Notes: generated from the letters alone by a model not told the origin. DNA of 64,000 nucleotides from Millionella massiliensis (GCF_900104655.1 NZ_FNWD01000002.1:2464246-2528245); one strand, 5' to 3'. Shown: positions 40,903 to 50,419, numbered from the stretch's first letter. Numbers and translations are program-made.

Positions 40903-41002
40903 ATTGCTTTTCGTATTTTTCGCTCCCTTTTCGGGAACTCCGGCTTGCGCCAGCATTCAGTGCGTGAAGTTTTCGGAGGGCGATCGATCCGAAAATTCGT
41001 TT

Positions 41003-41075
41003 GCGGAAGTAGCTCAGTTGGTAGAGCATCAGCTTCCCAAGCTGAGGGTCGCGAGTTCGAACCTCGTCTTCCGCT
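41003..41075 (+). tRNA. tRNA-Gly (anticodon CCC)
   Basis: A 73-nt cloverleaf. The acceptor GCGGAAG pairs with CTTCCGC, and the anticodon arm TCAGC-TTCCCAA-GCTGA shows CCC. Unlike the other two, CCA follows directly in the DNA (41076-41078). Confidence 0.96.
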
Positions 41076-41083
41076 CCAGGCTT

Positions 41084-41127
41084 AAAAGAGTCGTCCTACG
41101 GGATAGTGGACGACTCTTTTCTTTTTT
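41084..41127 (+). terminator. Terminator of the tRNA operon
   Basis: A perfect 13-bp stem (41084-41096 with 41108-41120), followed by CTTTTTT. Confidence 0.85.
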
Positions 41128-41560
41128 CATCGTATTCCGTTGGCCGGGGCGGGGCGTGTCAGCTTCGTACAGTATTCTCTGGGTGGTATTATCTCAAAGG
41201 TTGATATTTCATTTCTGTCGATTGTTCCGTGTCTTGTGGGAATCGGATGTATTTTTGCTGGGGGAAAGGACTGAATGGCCGGTGCGTTTTGCATGGACGC
41301 AACACCCCTTTATTTGCTCCTTTGAAACGGGTTGTTGAGTAAGTTGGTTGGCGTGGGTATCGAGGTCGAATGTGCCGGCAGAGGCTGTATGATGGCGAGG
41401 TGGTGGCCTCGGCGGCTGGAATCCACTCCAAGGACTTCTCGCTACGCCTCGGAACCTGCCGACGACCGTAGGTGTCTAGGGTATTTTATCTGTGCAGTCC
41501 AGTGCCGGTGAATGGTGGTTGGCGGGACTTTCTTTCCTTTTGTAGGAGGTGTTAAAAACA

Positions 41561-41601
41561 GTTACCGGTCGGAAACACCGAAGGGGTATCCGACCGGTAA
41601 C
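41561..41601 (-). terminator. ppx terminator
   Basis: A perfect 13-bp stem (41561-41573 with 41589-41601) just beyond the ppx stop. On the minus strand TGTTTTTAA follows. Confidence 0.8.
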
Positions 41602-41616
41602 CTGTTGTTTGCGGTG

Positions 41617-42534
41617 TTATGCTTTCGAAGGGTTTTGAGCGCTGTTTTGTGTCGCGTGTTGGGCGTAGAGTGTTCGGATAATGCCGTCCGATAGCCCCAT
41701 CTTCGGAACGAGGATCTCTTCGATGTTGCACTGGCTGCATACCGTCAAAAAGATTTTCATCGCCGGAACGATCACGTCCGCCCGATAGGTCGCCAGCCGC
41801 ATGGTGTGTACCCGCTCGGCGAAGCTGAAACTCTTGATGTAGCGGTAGAGCATGTCCAGTTCGGGGCGCGTGATGCTCTCCTTGTCCTTTTTGTTCAGCA
41901 GTTTTTGGGCCTTGTTGATGTTGCCGCCCGATCCGATGATGGTCGACGGCTGGTATTTCTTGCCCATTTCGGCCAACCACTTTTTAAACCGTTTCATCTC
42001 GTCCTTGTCGACGGCGTCGGAGAGCATACGCACGGTGCCCAGTGCGAACGAACGGGCTGCTACCTTGGTGCGGTTGCTGTAGACGATCACTTCGGTGCTG
42101 CCGCCTCCCACATCGACGTACATGTAGGTTTTGTCGGCGGCGAGCATGTCCACCAGGCCGTTGGCAAAGATGGTGTCGGCTTCGAGCTGGCCGCTGATGA
42201 TTTCGATCCCGATGCCGCTGTTGCGTCGGATGTAGTCTGTGATCTCCGGGCCGTTTTTGGCTTCGCGCATGGCACTGGTGGCGTAGGCGCGGTAGTCCTG
42301 TACGCCGTAGGCCTTCATGATGTGCGAGAAGCCGGCCATTGCTTCGCACATCCGTTCCCGTTTTTCGGTCGAGATTTCGCCGCGGGTGAAGACATCTTCG
42401 CCCAGGCGGATCGGGACGCGCAGAAAGGCGGTCTTTTTGAATTCGACCTGATCGGGATACTCTTCGACGGTGGTGATCAGCAGGCGTATGGCGTTGGAAC
42501 CGATGTCGATGGCTCCGAAGGTGTAGGTACTCAT
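41617..42534 (-). CDS. ppx: Ppx/GppA family exopolyphosphatase
   Basis: A 305-residue phosphatase of the ASKHA fold, with AIDIGSNAIRLL at 8-19, the second phosphate loop DVGGGSTE and GSGGNINK. Members remove phosphate from the ends of polyphosphate, and some cleave pppGpp. It is the short two-domain form without the HD domain found in the E. coli enzyme. The ppk gene lies upstream on the same strand after 167 nt, which supports polyphosphate as the substrate, though a hairpin with a T-tail lies between them. Confidence 0.9.
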   Translation of the reverse strand: MSTYTFGAIDIGSNAIRLLITTVEEYPDQVEFKKTAFLRVPIRLGEDVFTRGEISTEKRERMCEAMAGFSHIMKAYGVQDYRAYATSAMREAKNGPEITDYIRRNSGIGIEIISGQLEADTIFANGLVDMLAADKTYMYVDVGGGSTEVIVYSNRTKVAARSFALGTVRMLSDAVDKDEMKRFKKWLAEMGKKYQPSTIIGSGGNINKAQKLLNKKDKESITRPELDMLYRYIKSFSFAERVHTMRLATYRADVIVPAMKIFLTVCSQCNIEEILVPKMGLSDGIIRTLYAQHATQNSAQNPSKA

Positions 42535-42598
42535 AGGTGTATGCGGTGTTTCTCCGGACTAATTTACGGAAAATTTACGAGTTTCGGTGGGCTTAAAA

Positions 42599-42632
42599 CG
42601 TTTCATCCGGCCTCGCGGGACCGGATGAAACG
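42599..42632 (-). terminator. Hairpin between ppk and ppx
   Basis: A perfect 12-bp stem (42599-42610 with 42621-42632) and a 10-nt loop, followed on the minus strand by TTTTAA. It may terminate some ppk transcripts and so lower ppx expression. Confidence 0.6.
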
Positions 42633-42701
42633 GGGTGTTGCGCGGCATGGCTCCGCTGGAAACGCTGGTGCCGGGAAGACCGGCTGGGCGATGTGCGTGG
42701 T

Positions 42702-44768
42702 CTATTCCAGTGAGGCGTAGTAGTCATAAAGGGCTGTCTGCGAGCGAATCAGCTCGTCGGGCGGGGTCTGCTGCTGGTCGCCGCGGTAACGGTTGGCCAG
42801 GGGGTCTTGCAGGTCGCGGGCCTTGACGTTGTCGTGCCACTGGATCGAGAAGACTTTTCGCAGAATGGCCTGTATCTTTTTGTCCAGAATGGGGGTGATG
42901 ACCTCCACGCGGCGGTTGAGGTTGCGGGTCATCCAGTCGGCGCTGCCGATAAAAACTTTTTCCTTGCCGCCGTTGCAGAAGATGAACAGGCGGGCGTGTT
43001 CGAGGTATTTGTCCACGATGCTGATGCCGCGGATGTTTTCGCTGATCTCCTCCTGGGCGGGCATCAGGCAGCAGGCACCGCGGATAATGAGGCGAACCTT
43101 GACTCCTGCCGCGCTGGCCTTGTAGAGTCGTTGGATGATTTTCTCGTCGGTGAGGCTGTTACATTTGGCGTAGATGTAGGCCTTCTTCTTTTTGCGGGCA
43201 TTTTCGATTTCGGTGTCGATCAGCTCTTCGAAGCTTTTGCGCATGTTGAAGGGCGATACCAGCAGCAGACGGGTGTCCATGTGTTTGTAGCTGGTCTGGA
43301 GGAATTCGAAGACCTGACGGGCGTCGTCGGCAATCTGCTGGTTGGCGGTGAAGAGCGAAAAGTCGCTGTAGATGGAGGCTGTGTTTTCGTTGAAGTTACC
43401 GGTGCCGATGTGGACGTAGCCTCGGGTTTTCGACCCTTCGCGCCGCTCGACGAGCACCAGTTTGCTGTGTACCTTGAGTCCCTCGATGCCGTAGATCACC
43501 TTGATGCCGGCCTGGCGCAGCGTTTCGGCGTTTTCGATGTTGCGCTCTTCGTCGAAACGGGCCAGCAGCTCCATGAAGACGACCACTTTCTTGCCGTTCT
43601 TTGCGGCGTTGATCAGTGCGCGGATGATCTTCGAGCGGTCGGCCGTGCGGTAGAGCGTCATGCTGATGCTGACGGTCTTGGGGTCCATGGCCGCTTCGCG
43701 CAGGAAGTCGATGAAGTGGTTGAAGGTGTAGTAGGGGTAGTTCAGCAGGATGTCCTGCCGGCGGATGACGTCGATGATGCTCGAGAAGGGCCGGATGGCG
43801 GGGTGGCGCAGCGGGGCGGGGTTGTGGTATTCCAGGTCGGGGTTGACCTTGGGGAATTTCATCAGGTCGCGCATCAGGTGGTAGCGGCCGCCGGGGCTGA
43901 CGTTGTCGCCGGGCTTGAGGCCCAGTTTGGAGGTGATGGTCTCCAGCAGGTCGGCGGGCATAGCCTTGTCGTACACCATCCGCACGGGACGGCCGTGGCG
44001 GCGTTTGTCGATCCCCTGTTCCATCTTTTCGATGATGCTCTTGGTGACGTCGTCGTCGAGCGACATCTCGGCGTCGCGCATGAACTTGAAGGCGTAGGCT
44101 TCGATGCGGTCGTAGTCGAACATGAAGAAGACTTCGTCCAGACACAGCCGGATGATGTCATCCACGAAGATGATCTCGGTGCGTCCTTCGGCCGAGGCGG
44201 GCAGCACGATGAACCGCGGAAGGGTGGCGGTGCTGGGGATCTCGATCACGGCGTAGCGGACGATGCTGCCGAGCCCCTTGCCGCAGCCGGTCATCTTCAC
44301 GGCGTGGTAGATGCGGCCGTCGCGCAGGAAGGGCAGCTTGGTGCTCTTGCGCACCATCAGCGGCACCAGCAGCGGACTGATCGTGTCGGCAAAGTAGTCG
44401 CGGCAGAAGGCGGCCTGTTGCTCGGTGAGCCGGGTTTCGTCGACGATGAAGATGCCGTAGCTCTCCATCTCGGTCAGTATCTCGGCGTAGGTCTTTTCGA
44501 AGCTTTGTTGGAGCCCGTTGAGGCGGTCGTATATCTTGCTCAGCAGTACTTCCGGGGTATCGCCTCCCTGCACCTCTTTGGTGCGGGTGCCGCGCAGCAG
44601 GGTCATCCTCTCGAGGTTGGCCACGCGCACCTTGAAAAACTCGTCCTGGTTATTGGAGTAGATACCCAAAAAACGGAGGCGTTGCAGCAGCGGGACGCTG
44701 CGGTCCTGCGCCTCCTGCATGACGCGTTCGTTGAAGGAAATCCAGCTTAGTTCTCTGTTGTACAACAT
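42702..44768 (-). CDS. ppk: Polyphosphate kinase 1
   Basis: A 688-residue enzyme that polymerises the gamma phosphate of ATP into polyphosphate. The N domain starts NRELSWISFNERV. The active-site histidine that becomes phosphorylated is H434 in KVHSKLVLVER, and the second catalytic domain has RGACCLMPAQ. The length is normal. A perfect promoter lies 28 nt upstream. With ppx downstream and ppa at 60.9 kb the window holds three enzymes of phosphate-polymer turnover. Confidence 0.96.
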   Translation of the reverse strand: MLYNRELSWISFNERVMQEAQDRSVPLLQRLRFLGIYSNNQDEFFKVRVANLERMTLLRGTRTKEVQGGDTPEVLLSKIYDRLNGLQQSFEKTYAEILTEMESYGIFIVDETRLTEQQAAFCRDYFADTISPLLVPLMVRKSTKLPFLRDGRIYHAVKMTGCGKGLGSIVRYAVIEIPSTATLPRFIVLPASAEGRTEIIFVDDIIRLCLDEVFFMFDYDRIEAYAFKFMRDAEMSLDDDVTKSIIEKMEQGIDKRRHGRPVRMVYDKAMPADLLETITSKLGLKPGDNVSPGGRYHLMRDLMKFPKVNPDLEYHNPAPLRHPAIRPFSSIIDVIRRQDILLNYPYYTFNHFIDFLREAAMDPKTVSISMTLYRTADRSKIIRALINAAKNGKKVVVFMELLARFDEERNIENAETLRQAGIKVIYGIEGLKVHSKLVLVERREGSKTRGYVHIGTGNFNENTASIYSDFSLFTANQQIADDARQVFEFLQTSYKHMDTRLLLVSPFNMRKSFEELIDTEIENARKKKKAYIYAKCNSLTDEKIIQRLYKASAAGVKVRLIIRGACCLMPAQEEISENIRGISIVDKYLEHARLFIFCNGGKEKVFIGSADWMTRNLNRRVEVITPILDKKIQAILRKVFSIQWHDNVKARDLQDPLANRYRGDQQQTPPDELIRSQTALYDYYASLE

Positions 44769-44795
44769 AAATGAATCCGGTTTCTTTTCTTACCA

Positions 44796-44826
44796 CAAAG
44801 GTAAGTTACAAATAAATAACGACAAA
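44796..44826 (-). promoter_or_regulatory. Promoter of ppk, perfect consensus
   Basis: On the minus strand TTTG (44826-44823), 19 nt, TACCTTTG (44803-44796). Confidence 0.8.
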
Positions 44827-45111
44827 TCGCGGGCCAGGTTAAGTAAAAGTTAAATTTCGCAGCCCCTTTCCCCACATATGGGGAGTGGGTGTGGCGACCG
44901 GTCCCGGAATATCCCCATAAGATGGGATAACACGTTTCGTTACAATCCGCTACTTTTGCATTCCGAGACGGAGAACACGACGGCCCGTTCGACCGATGAA
45001 CCGTGCGGGGGAGAGTGACTCGGGAAAGGGTGTGAAACTTCCGGAGCTGGGAGGTAGATTGGTCCGCAGTGGATATATCGCGTGGACTGTGCATTTGCGG
45101 TTCTCAATGTG

Positions 45112-45119
45112 TATCTTTG
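45112..45119 (+). promoter_or_regulatory. -7 element of feoB
   Basis: TATCTTTG lies 18 nt before the ATG at 45138, giving a leader of roughly 12 nt. The upstream TTTG (45094-45097) is only 14 nt away, so the -33 part is uncertain. Confidence 0.45.
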
Positions 45120-45137
45120 TCTTCAGTTGTAAATACT

Positions 45138-47633
45138 ATGGAAAACGAGACAATATGCCGGCGTTTGTCGGAGCTCTCCACCGCCGAAAGCGGTATCATT
45201 ACCAAAGTGCGGGGGCACGGTTCGTTCCGCAAGCGAATCACCGAAATGGGATTCATTCGCGGCAAGCGGGTGACGGTGATTAAGAATGCGCCGTTGCTGG
45301 ACCCCGTCGAGTACGAAATCATGGGGTACCACATCGCTCTGCGGCGGAGCGAGGCCGACCTGATCGAGGTGACCACGGCCGATGGCGATGTGTTCGGCAA
45401 GCCTGAAGCACAGGTGGTGCTCGAAGACGAGACGAACAACCGGTTCCGTCATGCCGCCAGCCGCACGATCAACGTGGCGCTGGTGGGCAATCCCAACTGC
45501 GGCAAGACATCGCTCTTCAATCTGGCCAGCGGCTCGCACGAGCGGGTCGGAAACTACAGCGGCGTGACGGTCGAGGCCAAGGAGGCCACTGCTTCGCACA
45601 AGGGCTACACCCTGCGGCTGGCCGACCTGCCCGGAACTTACTCCATCACCGAATATACGCCCGAGGAGCTGTACGTGCGGCGTCACATCCTGGAGCAGAT
45701 GCCCGACGTGGTGATCAACGTGGTCGATGCATCGAATCTGGAGCGCAACCTCTTTTTGACCACCCAGCTGATCGACATGAACCTCAAGGTGGTCATTGCG
45801 CTGAACATGTACGACGAACTGGTCGCCAGCGGTGCCCGTTTCGACTACGAGGCGCTGGGGCGGATGATCGGGATTCCGATCGTGCCGACCGTCGCCTCCA
45901 AGGGGGAGGGGATCGACCGGCTCTTCGACTGTGTCGTGGCGGCTTTCGAAGACAACGAACCCACCATGCGGCACATCCATATCAACTACGGTGAAGATAT
46001 CGAACGAAGCATCTCCGTGCTGCAAAATCTGATCTGGCAGGATGGCGACATCGTGGCCCACTATTCGTCGCGTTACCTGGCCATCAAACTGCTCGAAGGC
46101 GACCAGGATACGCTGGGGTTGCTGGCTTCGACCTCCAACTTCGAAGCGATCCGGGCGGCTGTCGAGCGTGAGACGGCGCGTCTGGAGCGTTTCTACCACG
46201 ACCGTGCCGAGACCGTCATTGCCGGTGCCCGTTACGGCTTTATCGCCGGGGCGCTGGGCGAAACCTTCACGCCGGGTACGGTGGACAAAAACAGCAAGGC
46301 AACCCGGATCGACCGCATCATGACCCACAAGATCTGGGGCTTTCCGATCTTCCTGCTGTTGATGTGGGTGATGTTCCAGGCAACCTTCTCGCTGGGTGAA
46401 ATCCCGGCCGGGTGGATGGAGAGCGGGGTCGAGTGGCTCGGCGAGTGGGTGTCCGGCGTGATGCCCGAAGGGTCGCTTCGCGACCTGCTGGTCGACGGGG
46501 TCATCAGCGGCGTGGGGGGTGTGATAGTCTTTCTGCCGCAGATTCTGATTCTCTTTTTCTTCATCTCGCTGATGGAGGATACCGGTTACATGGCCCGGAC
46601 GGCATTCCTCATGGACCGCTTCATGCACCGCATCGGGCTGCACGGCAAGTCGTTCATTCCGTTGCTGATGGGCTTCGGGTGTAACGTGCCGGCCATCATG
46701 GCCACCCGTACGCTCGAAAGCCGCAAGGACCGGATTCTGACCATGCTGATTATTCCGTTCATGTCCTGTTCGGCACGACTGCCGGTCTATGTGCTGTTGA
46801 TTTCGGCCTTCTTCACGGCCTATCAGGGGCTGATGCTGATGTCGATCTACCTGATCGGGATTGTCGTGGCCGTTCTTTCGTCGCTGCTGCTCAAACGGAT
46901 TCTCTTTTACAAGGAGGAGGCGCCGTTCGTGATGGAGCTGCCGCCCTATCGGGTCCCCACCGGGCGGAGCGTTCTGCGTCACATGTGGAGCAAGGGGTCG
47001 CAGTATCTGCGTAAGATGGGGACCGTGATCCTGCTGGCGTCGGTGCTGATCTGGGCGCTGGGACACTATCCCCGTCCGACCGAGGCACAACAGGCCACTA
47101 TGGAAAGTTCGCCCGAAATGGCTGCCGAATGGCAGGCCGAAAACTCCTATATCGGTCGGCTCGGCCACGCCATCGAGCCGGTGATCCGTCCGCTCGGTTT
47201 CGACTGGAAGATCGGCGTGAGCCTCCTGAGCGGATTGGCCGCCAAGGAGATCGTGGTCAGCACCATGGCCGTGCTCAACACGCCCGTCCAGTCGTCTGCC
47301 GACACGGTGGCCCTTGCGCCGGTTGCCGCACCGCTTCCGGACGAGGCGGTCGAGGCCGAATCGGCCGAAGTCGATGGACAGTTGGTGCGCAGCCTCCAGC
47401 AGCAGCGTTATACTTCCGGCCCCCGGGCGGGTGAACCGGTCTATACGCCGCTGGTCGCTTTCGGTATGATGGTCTTCATTCTGCTCTATTTCCCCTGCAT
47501 TGCCGCCATTGCCGCCATTCGCAAGGAGGCAGGCTGGAAATGGGCTCTGTTCACGGTATGTTACACGACGGGACTTGCCTGGGTGGTCTCCTGTTTGATC
47601 TTCCAGATCGGGTCGCGTGTTTTCGGAGGGTAG
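45138..47633 (+). CDS. feoB: Ferrous iron transporter: FeoA-FeoB fusion
   Basis: An 831-residue inner-membrane protein. Residues about 5-82 form a FeoA SH3-like domain, fused to FeoB. The G domain has GNPNCGKT (117-124), the switch region around YSGVTVE and DLPGTYSI, then two Gate regions with many helices (GFGCNVPAIMATRTL, SCSARLPVYVLL). It imports Fe(II) under low oxygen, driven or gated by GTP. ATG 45138 was chosen because the FeoA domain starts here; a longer frame from 45069 has no support. A Cys-rich partner gene follows 3 nt after the stop. Confidence 0.95.
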   Translation: MENETICRRLSELSTAESGIITKVRGHGSFRKRITEMGFIRGKRVTVIKNAPLLDPVEYEIMGYHIALRRSEADLIEVTTADGDVFGKPEAQVVLEDETNNRFRHAASRTINVALVGNPNCGKTSLFNLASGSHERVGNYSGVTVEAKEATASHKGYTLRLADLPGTYSITEYTPEELYVRRHILEQMPDVVINVVDASNLERNLFLTTQLIDMNLKVVIALNMYDELVASGARFDYEALGRMIGIPIVPTVASKGEGIDRLFDCVVAAFEDNEPTMRHIHINYGEDIERSISVLQNLIWQDGDIVAHYSSRYLAIKLLEGDQDTLGLLASTSNFEAIRAAVERETARLERFYHDRAETVIAGARYGFIAGALGETFTPGTVDKNSKATRIDRIMTHKIWGFPIFLLLMWVMFQATFSLGEIPAGWMESGVEWLGEWVSGVMPEGSLRDLLVDGVISGVGGVIVFLPQILILFFFISLMEDTGYMARTAFLMDRFMHRIGLHGKSFIPLLMGFGCNVPAIMATRTLESRKDRILTMLIIPFMSCSARLPVYVLLISAFFTAYQGLMLMSIYLIGIVVAVLSSLLLKRILFYKEEAPFVMELPPYRVPTGRSVLRHMWSKGSQYLRKMGTVILLASVLIWALGHYPRPTEAQQATMESSPEMAAEWQAENSYIGRLGHAIEPVIRPLGFDWKIGVSLLSGLAAKEIVVSTMAVLNTPVQSSADTVALAPVAAPLPDEAVEAESAEVDGQLVRSLQQQRYTSGPRAGEPVYTPLVAFGMMVFILLYFPCIAAIAAIRKEAGWKWALFTVCYTTGLAWVVSCLIFQIGSRVFGG

Positions 47634-47636
47634 GCC

Positions 47637-47810
47637 ATGAGTCAGGATAACGTTGTGCTGGTGATCGTCATCGTGTGCGCCCTGCTGGTGGTCGTTGGCC
47701 TCGTGCGACGGCTGCGTGGACGTAAGGGCGGTTGCGGCTGTGGATGCTCCGACGGTTCGGGGCGTCGTGGCAAGGGATGTGACGGCTGTTCGTCCGGCTG
47801 CTGCGGATAG
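47637..47810 (+). CDS. FeoB-associated Cys-rich membrane peptide
   Basis: A 57-residue protein. The first 22 residues form one membrane helix (VVLVIVIVCALLVVVGLV), followed by a basic stretch (RRLRGRK) and a tail of seven cysteines in C-x-C and C-x2-C patterns. Such small Cys-rich proteins are commonly encoded just after feoB. They probably help FeoB at the membrane, perhaps by holding iron or taking part in the complex (a FeoC-like role is inference). The start lies 3 nt after the feoB stop, so translation is coupled. Confidence 0.88.
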   Translation: MSQDNVVLVIVIVCALLVVVGLVRRLRGRKGGCGCGCSDGSGRRGKGCDGCSSGCCG

Positions 47811-47949
47811 CGGTTTGTCAAAGGGTATGGCGGCGGTCGTGCCGGCGATCCCTCCCGAAAGAGGGTGTGTGGCGTACCGTGGCGTTGTGCAAGCCTATGG
47901 TTGTAGCTTAAAACATATGGCGGGGCGGAGTGCTCCGGATTGGTTATAA

Positions 47950-47986
47950 AAAGAAGTCATGCTGCTCAGGGCAGCATGACTTCTTT
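47950..47986. terminator. Terminator between the feo operon and the MutS-like gene
   Basis: A perfect 16-bp stem (47950-47965 with 47971-47986) with T-rich flanks on both strands, between convergent genes. Confidence 0.82.
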
Positions 47987-48051
47987 ATTTCTTTCGTCAA
48001 GGGGGTGGTGTATGGCGGCAGAGGCTTTTTGACCGATTCCGGTTGTGTGCC

Positions 48052-49860
48052 CTATCCGATTAGGCCCATCTGTTCGAGCAGAATCGATGCGTTCATGTTG
48101 CGGCTGACACCGGGGCGCAGCTTGTAGTCATAGACAATTTCGCGGCCCTGGTGGTCGATCTCGAAGCAGACGTTGTGGAAATTCGCCGGGAAGCGTTCCT
48201 GAAGCTCGCCCAGGGCCAGATCGTGCGTGGCGACGAGCCCTGCTACGCGCAGCCCCCGCAGCTTTTCGAGAAAACGCAGCGAGCCGTTCAGTTTGTCCTG
48301 CGAGTTGGTCCCCTTGAGCATCTCGTCGAGGATGATGAAGAGCCGCTCTTCGCGCTCGGCCGTGTGCACCAGCTGTTGCAGGCGCAGCAGTTCGGCGTGG
48401 AAATAGGAGGTTCCCTTCGAGAGGTTGTCGGTTGTGCGCATGCTGGTGAAGAGCGCCATCGGGCGGCAGCGGAACCGCGAGGCGCAGACGACGCACCCCG
48501 AGAGGGCCATTACCAGCGAGACACCGATCGTGCGCAGGAAGGTGCTCTTGCCGGCCATGTTGGCGCCGGTCACGACGAAGAATTCGTGCAGGTCGCGTAC
48601 CGTCAGGTCGTTCGTGACCATCCCCGCACGGGGCAACATCGGGTGGCCGACGGCATGCGCTTCGAGCAGCCGGTTGTCCGTGATTTCGGGTACGGTGTAT
48701 TCCGGATGGTTGAACCGGAAGGTGGCCAGGCTCACCAGCCGGTCGGCCACCGATACGGCCTCCAGCCATTCGCCGATCTTCGTGCCGTAGGTGCGGCGCC
48801 ACTTTTCGAGCCGTCGGACCAGATGCACGTCGCGCATCCACAGTGCGTTGGTCACCAGTTCGGCCAGCAGGTTGGCCCGCTGTTCCAGCCCGGCGAGGAT
48901 GCGTTCCAATCGGCGGAATGCCGGCAGGGCACCGCCGTTGTCCGACGTGATGCGGTCGCGGTGGAGTCGCAGCATCGGGGAGGTGAATTCGGTCTCGGCC
49001 AGCTGGCGGACCAGCCCGGTATAGCTGCCCATCATGCCGAGAAAGGCGTCCAGACGGCGCTGCATCTGGCTCACCCGTTTAGCGTATGCGCCCACGATTC
49101 CGAGTTGGGCGAGCGACAGCAGTACGGCGGGCCAGGTGAAGCGCTCCATTCCGAAGGCGGTCAGGCTCCATGCCCCGATGGTCAGTACCGGGAGCAGGCC
49201 GGGCAGCCAGCACCATACCGGACTGCCGAAAATTTCAGGCTCGGCCAAAAAACGATTCCAGGCTTCGTTGTCGGGGCCTTCGCCCTGTTTTTTACGGCCC
49301 AGCGTCCCGACCGTGCGAAACCGCAGACACCATTCGGGCATGGCGGCCAGCTCGGCGGAAGCCTCCTGCCGGGCACGGATCTCGTCGGCGTCGCGGCAGG
49401 GGTGTAGCAGCCATGCCGCCAGACTGCGCTTTCCGTCGGACGTGACGGTCCGGTTGAGGCGTCGGAACAGCGAATCCTCGCCGAAAAGGTCGAGGTCGGC
49501 GGCATAGGCGTGGGTCGGGTCGGCAAACTCCTCGCCGGTGGGCAGCGTGTCGAAACGGTTGTCCAGGGCCTCCGATTCGGTCCGGCAGCCGTCGATCATC
49601 GTTTTGTGGTAACGGATTCGCTGGACCAGGCGGTTGTCGATCACACCGAGTACGATAAAGGCAAGTAGAGTACCCACTGTCGCGCCGATCCAAAAACGGC
49701 TGTCAAGTGCGATGATGCCGTAGATGTCCCAAATCAGCACCGCGAAGGCGGCGATGCGCAGCGCGGTGACAAGGTTTCGTTTCTGCTGCTCTTTCTTGAG
49801 CCATGCGGTATGCCGTGCGGCTGTTTCGGCGTAAAAGGCGTGCGGGGTGTTCGATGTCAT
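48052..49860 (-). CDS. Membrane-associated MutS-family ATPase
   Basis: A 602-residue protein. Residues about 20-85 hold two hydrophobic helices (LRIAAFAVLIWDIYGII, FWIGATVGTLLAFIVLGV), and a further pair lies near 210-260. A clamp-like helical region follows. The C-terminal ABC-type ATPase has Walker A GANMAGKS (432-439) and Walker B LFIILDEMLKGTNS, both typical of MutS. The mismatch-recognition domain with its Phe-x-Glu is absent. It is therefore unlikely to be classical mismatch repair. MutS-like proteins of this build are known in Bacteroidota, but their role is unclear to me. Start ATG 49860 removes 107 unlikely residues of the longer frame. Confidence 0.8.
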   Translation of the reverse strand: MTSNTPHAFYAETAARHTAWLKKEQQKRNLVTALRIAAFAVLIWDIYGIIALDSRFWIGATVGTLLAFIVLGVIDNRLVQRIRYHKTMIDGCRTESEALDNRFDTLPTGEEFADPTHAYAADLDLFGEDSLFRRLNRTVTSDGKRSLAAWLLHPCRDADEIRARQEASAELAAMPEWCLRFRTVGTLGRKKQGEGPDNEAWNRFLAEPEIFGSPVWCWLPGLLPVLTIGAWSLTAFGMERFTWPAVLLSLAQLGIVGAYAKRVSQMQRRLDAFLGMMGSYTGLVRQLAETEFTSPMLRLHRDRITSDNGGALPAFRRLERILAGLEQRANLLAELVTNALWMRDVHLVRRLEKWRRTYGTKIGEWLEAVSVADRLVSLATFRFNHPEYTVPEITDNRLLEAHAVGHPMLPRAGMVTNDLTVRDLHEFFVVTGANMAGKSTFLRTIGVSLVMALSGCVVCASRFRCRPMALFTSMRTTDNLSKGTSYFHAELLRLQQLVHTAEREERLFIILDEMLKGTNSQDKLNGSLRFLEKLRGLRVAGLVATHDLALGELQERFPANFHNVCFEIDHQGREIVYDYKLRPGVSRNMNASILLEQMGLIG

Positions 49861-50419
49861 GCAGTCGCGGTAGAAAAATAATCGGTAAAGATAAAACGGA
49901 ATTTTAGAGTGAGGAGCGATACTGAAATTAAATACGATTTTGTGGCGTAGAATATTGTTTTGTGGGTCGGGATTCCGAAGGGCGAAGGTCTTGGCCCTGT
50001 TTGGTGGCGGAAGGTGCCGGTAGGAATGGAGCGAAGCCCCGGGCGATGCCGTATCGGTTCGGGAAATATCGGTCATCGGTCGGAAGAAAAGAACTGACGA
50101 AAAGCGCGCGGATGACAGGTCGCAGTAAAACAGATCGATTCCGATACTCGCCGTTGTGATGCGGGTACCGGAATCGAACAAAATTCCGCTTGAAATGGTC
50201 GAAACGGGTCGGCTGCCGGTTTCCTGCGACGGATCGCAGTTTGTTCGGAAATCGCAGTTGTTCAGGAAAACGTATTTGGCTCGAAAAATTGCATTCAGCT
50301 TTGAGACTTACATCTCTGTCGGAGAACGGAAAAATGCACCCGGCGCAGTATGCTCTTTTGCAATCCCTCCGAAAAAAGTTCCGGCCCCGGGTTAATCCGG
50401 TGCCGGAACGGAGTGGCTG
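49861..50419. other. Intergenic region MutS-like/mannosidase
   Basis: About 560 nt. It contains a minus-strand TATCTTTA (49893-49886), probably the -7 box of the MutS-like gene, and the mannosidase terminator. Nothing else recognisable is seen. Confidence 0.6.
50372..50409 (-). terminator. Terminator of the GH38 gene
   Basis: GTTCCGGC/GCCGGAAC arms (50378-50385, 50402-50409) with an inner CCGG/CCGG pairing, followed on the minus strand by six T residues, close to the stop codon. Confidence 0.8.

Larger units (their letters stand above)
41079..41616. other. Convergent intergenic region tRNA operon/ppx
   Basis: About 540 nt with terminators at both ends. The middle (41130-41555) shows no gene and no RNA family that I recognise. 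Confidence 0.6.
44769..45137. other. Divergent intergenic region ppk/feoB
   Basis: Holds the ppk promoter and two possible -7 boxes for feoB (TACTTTTG at 44951-44958 and TATCTTTG at 45112-45119). No gene is present and no Fur-like palindrome is obvious. Confidence 0.65.
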
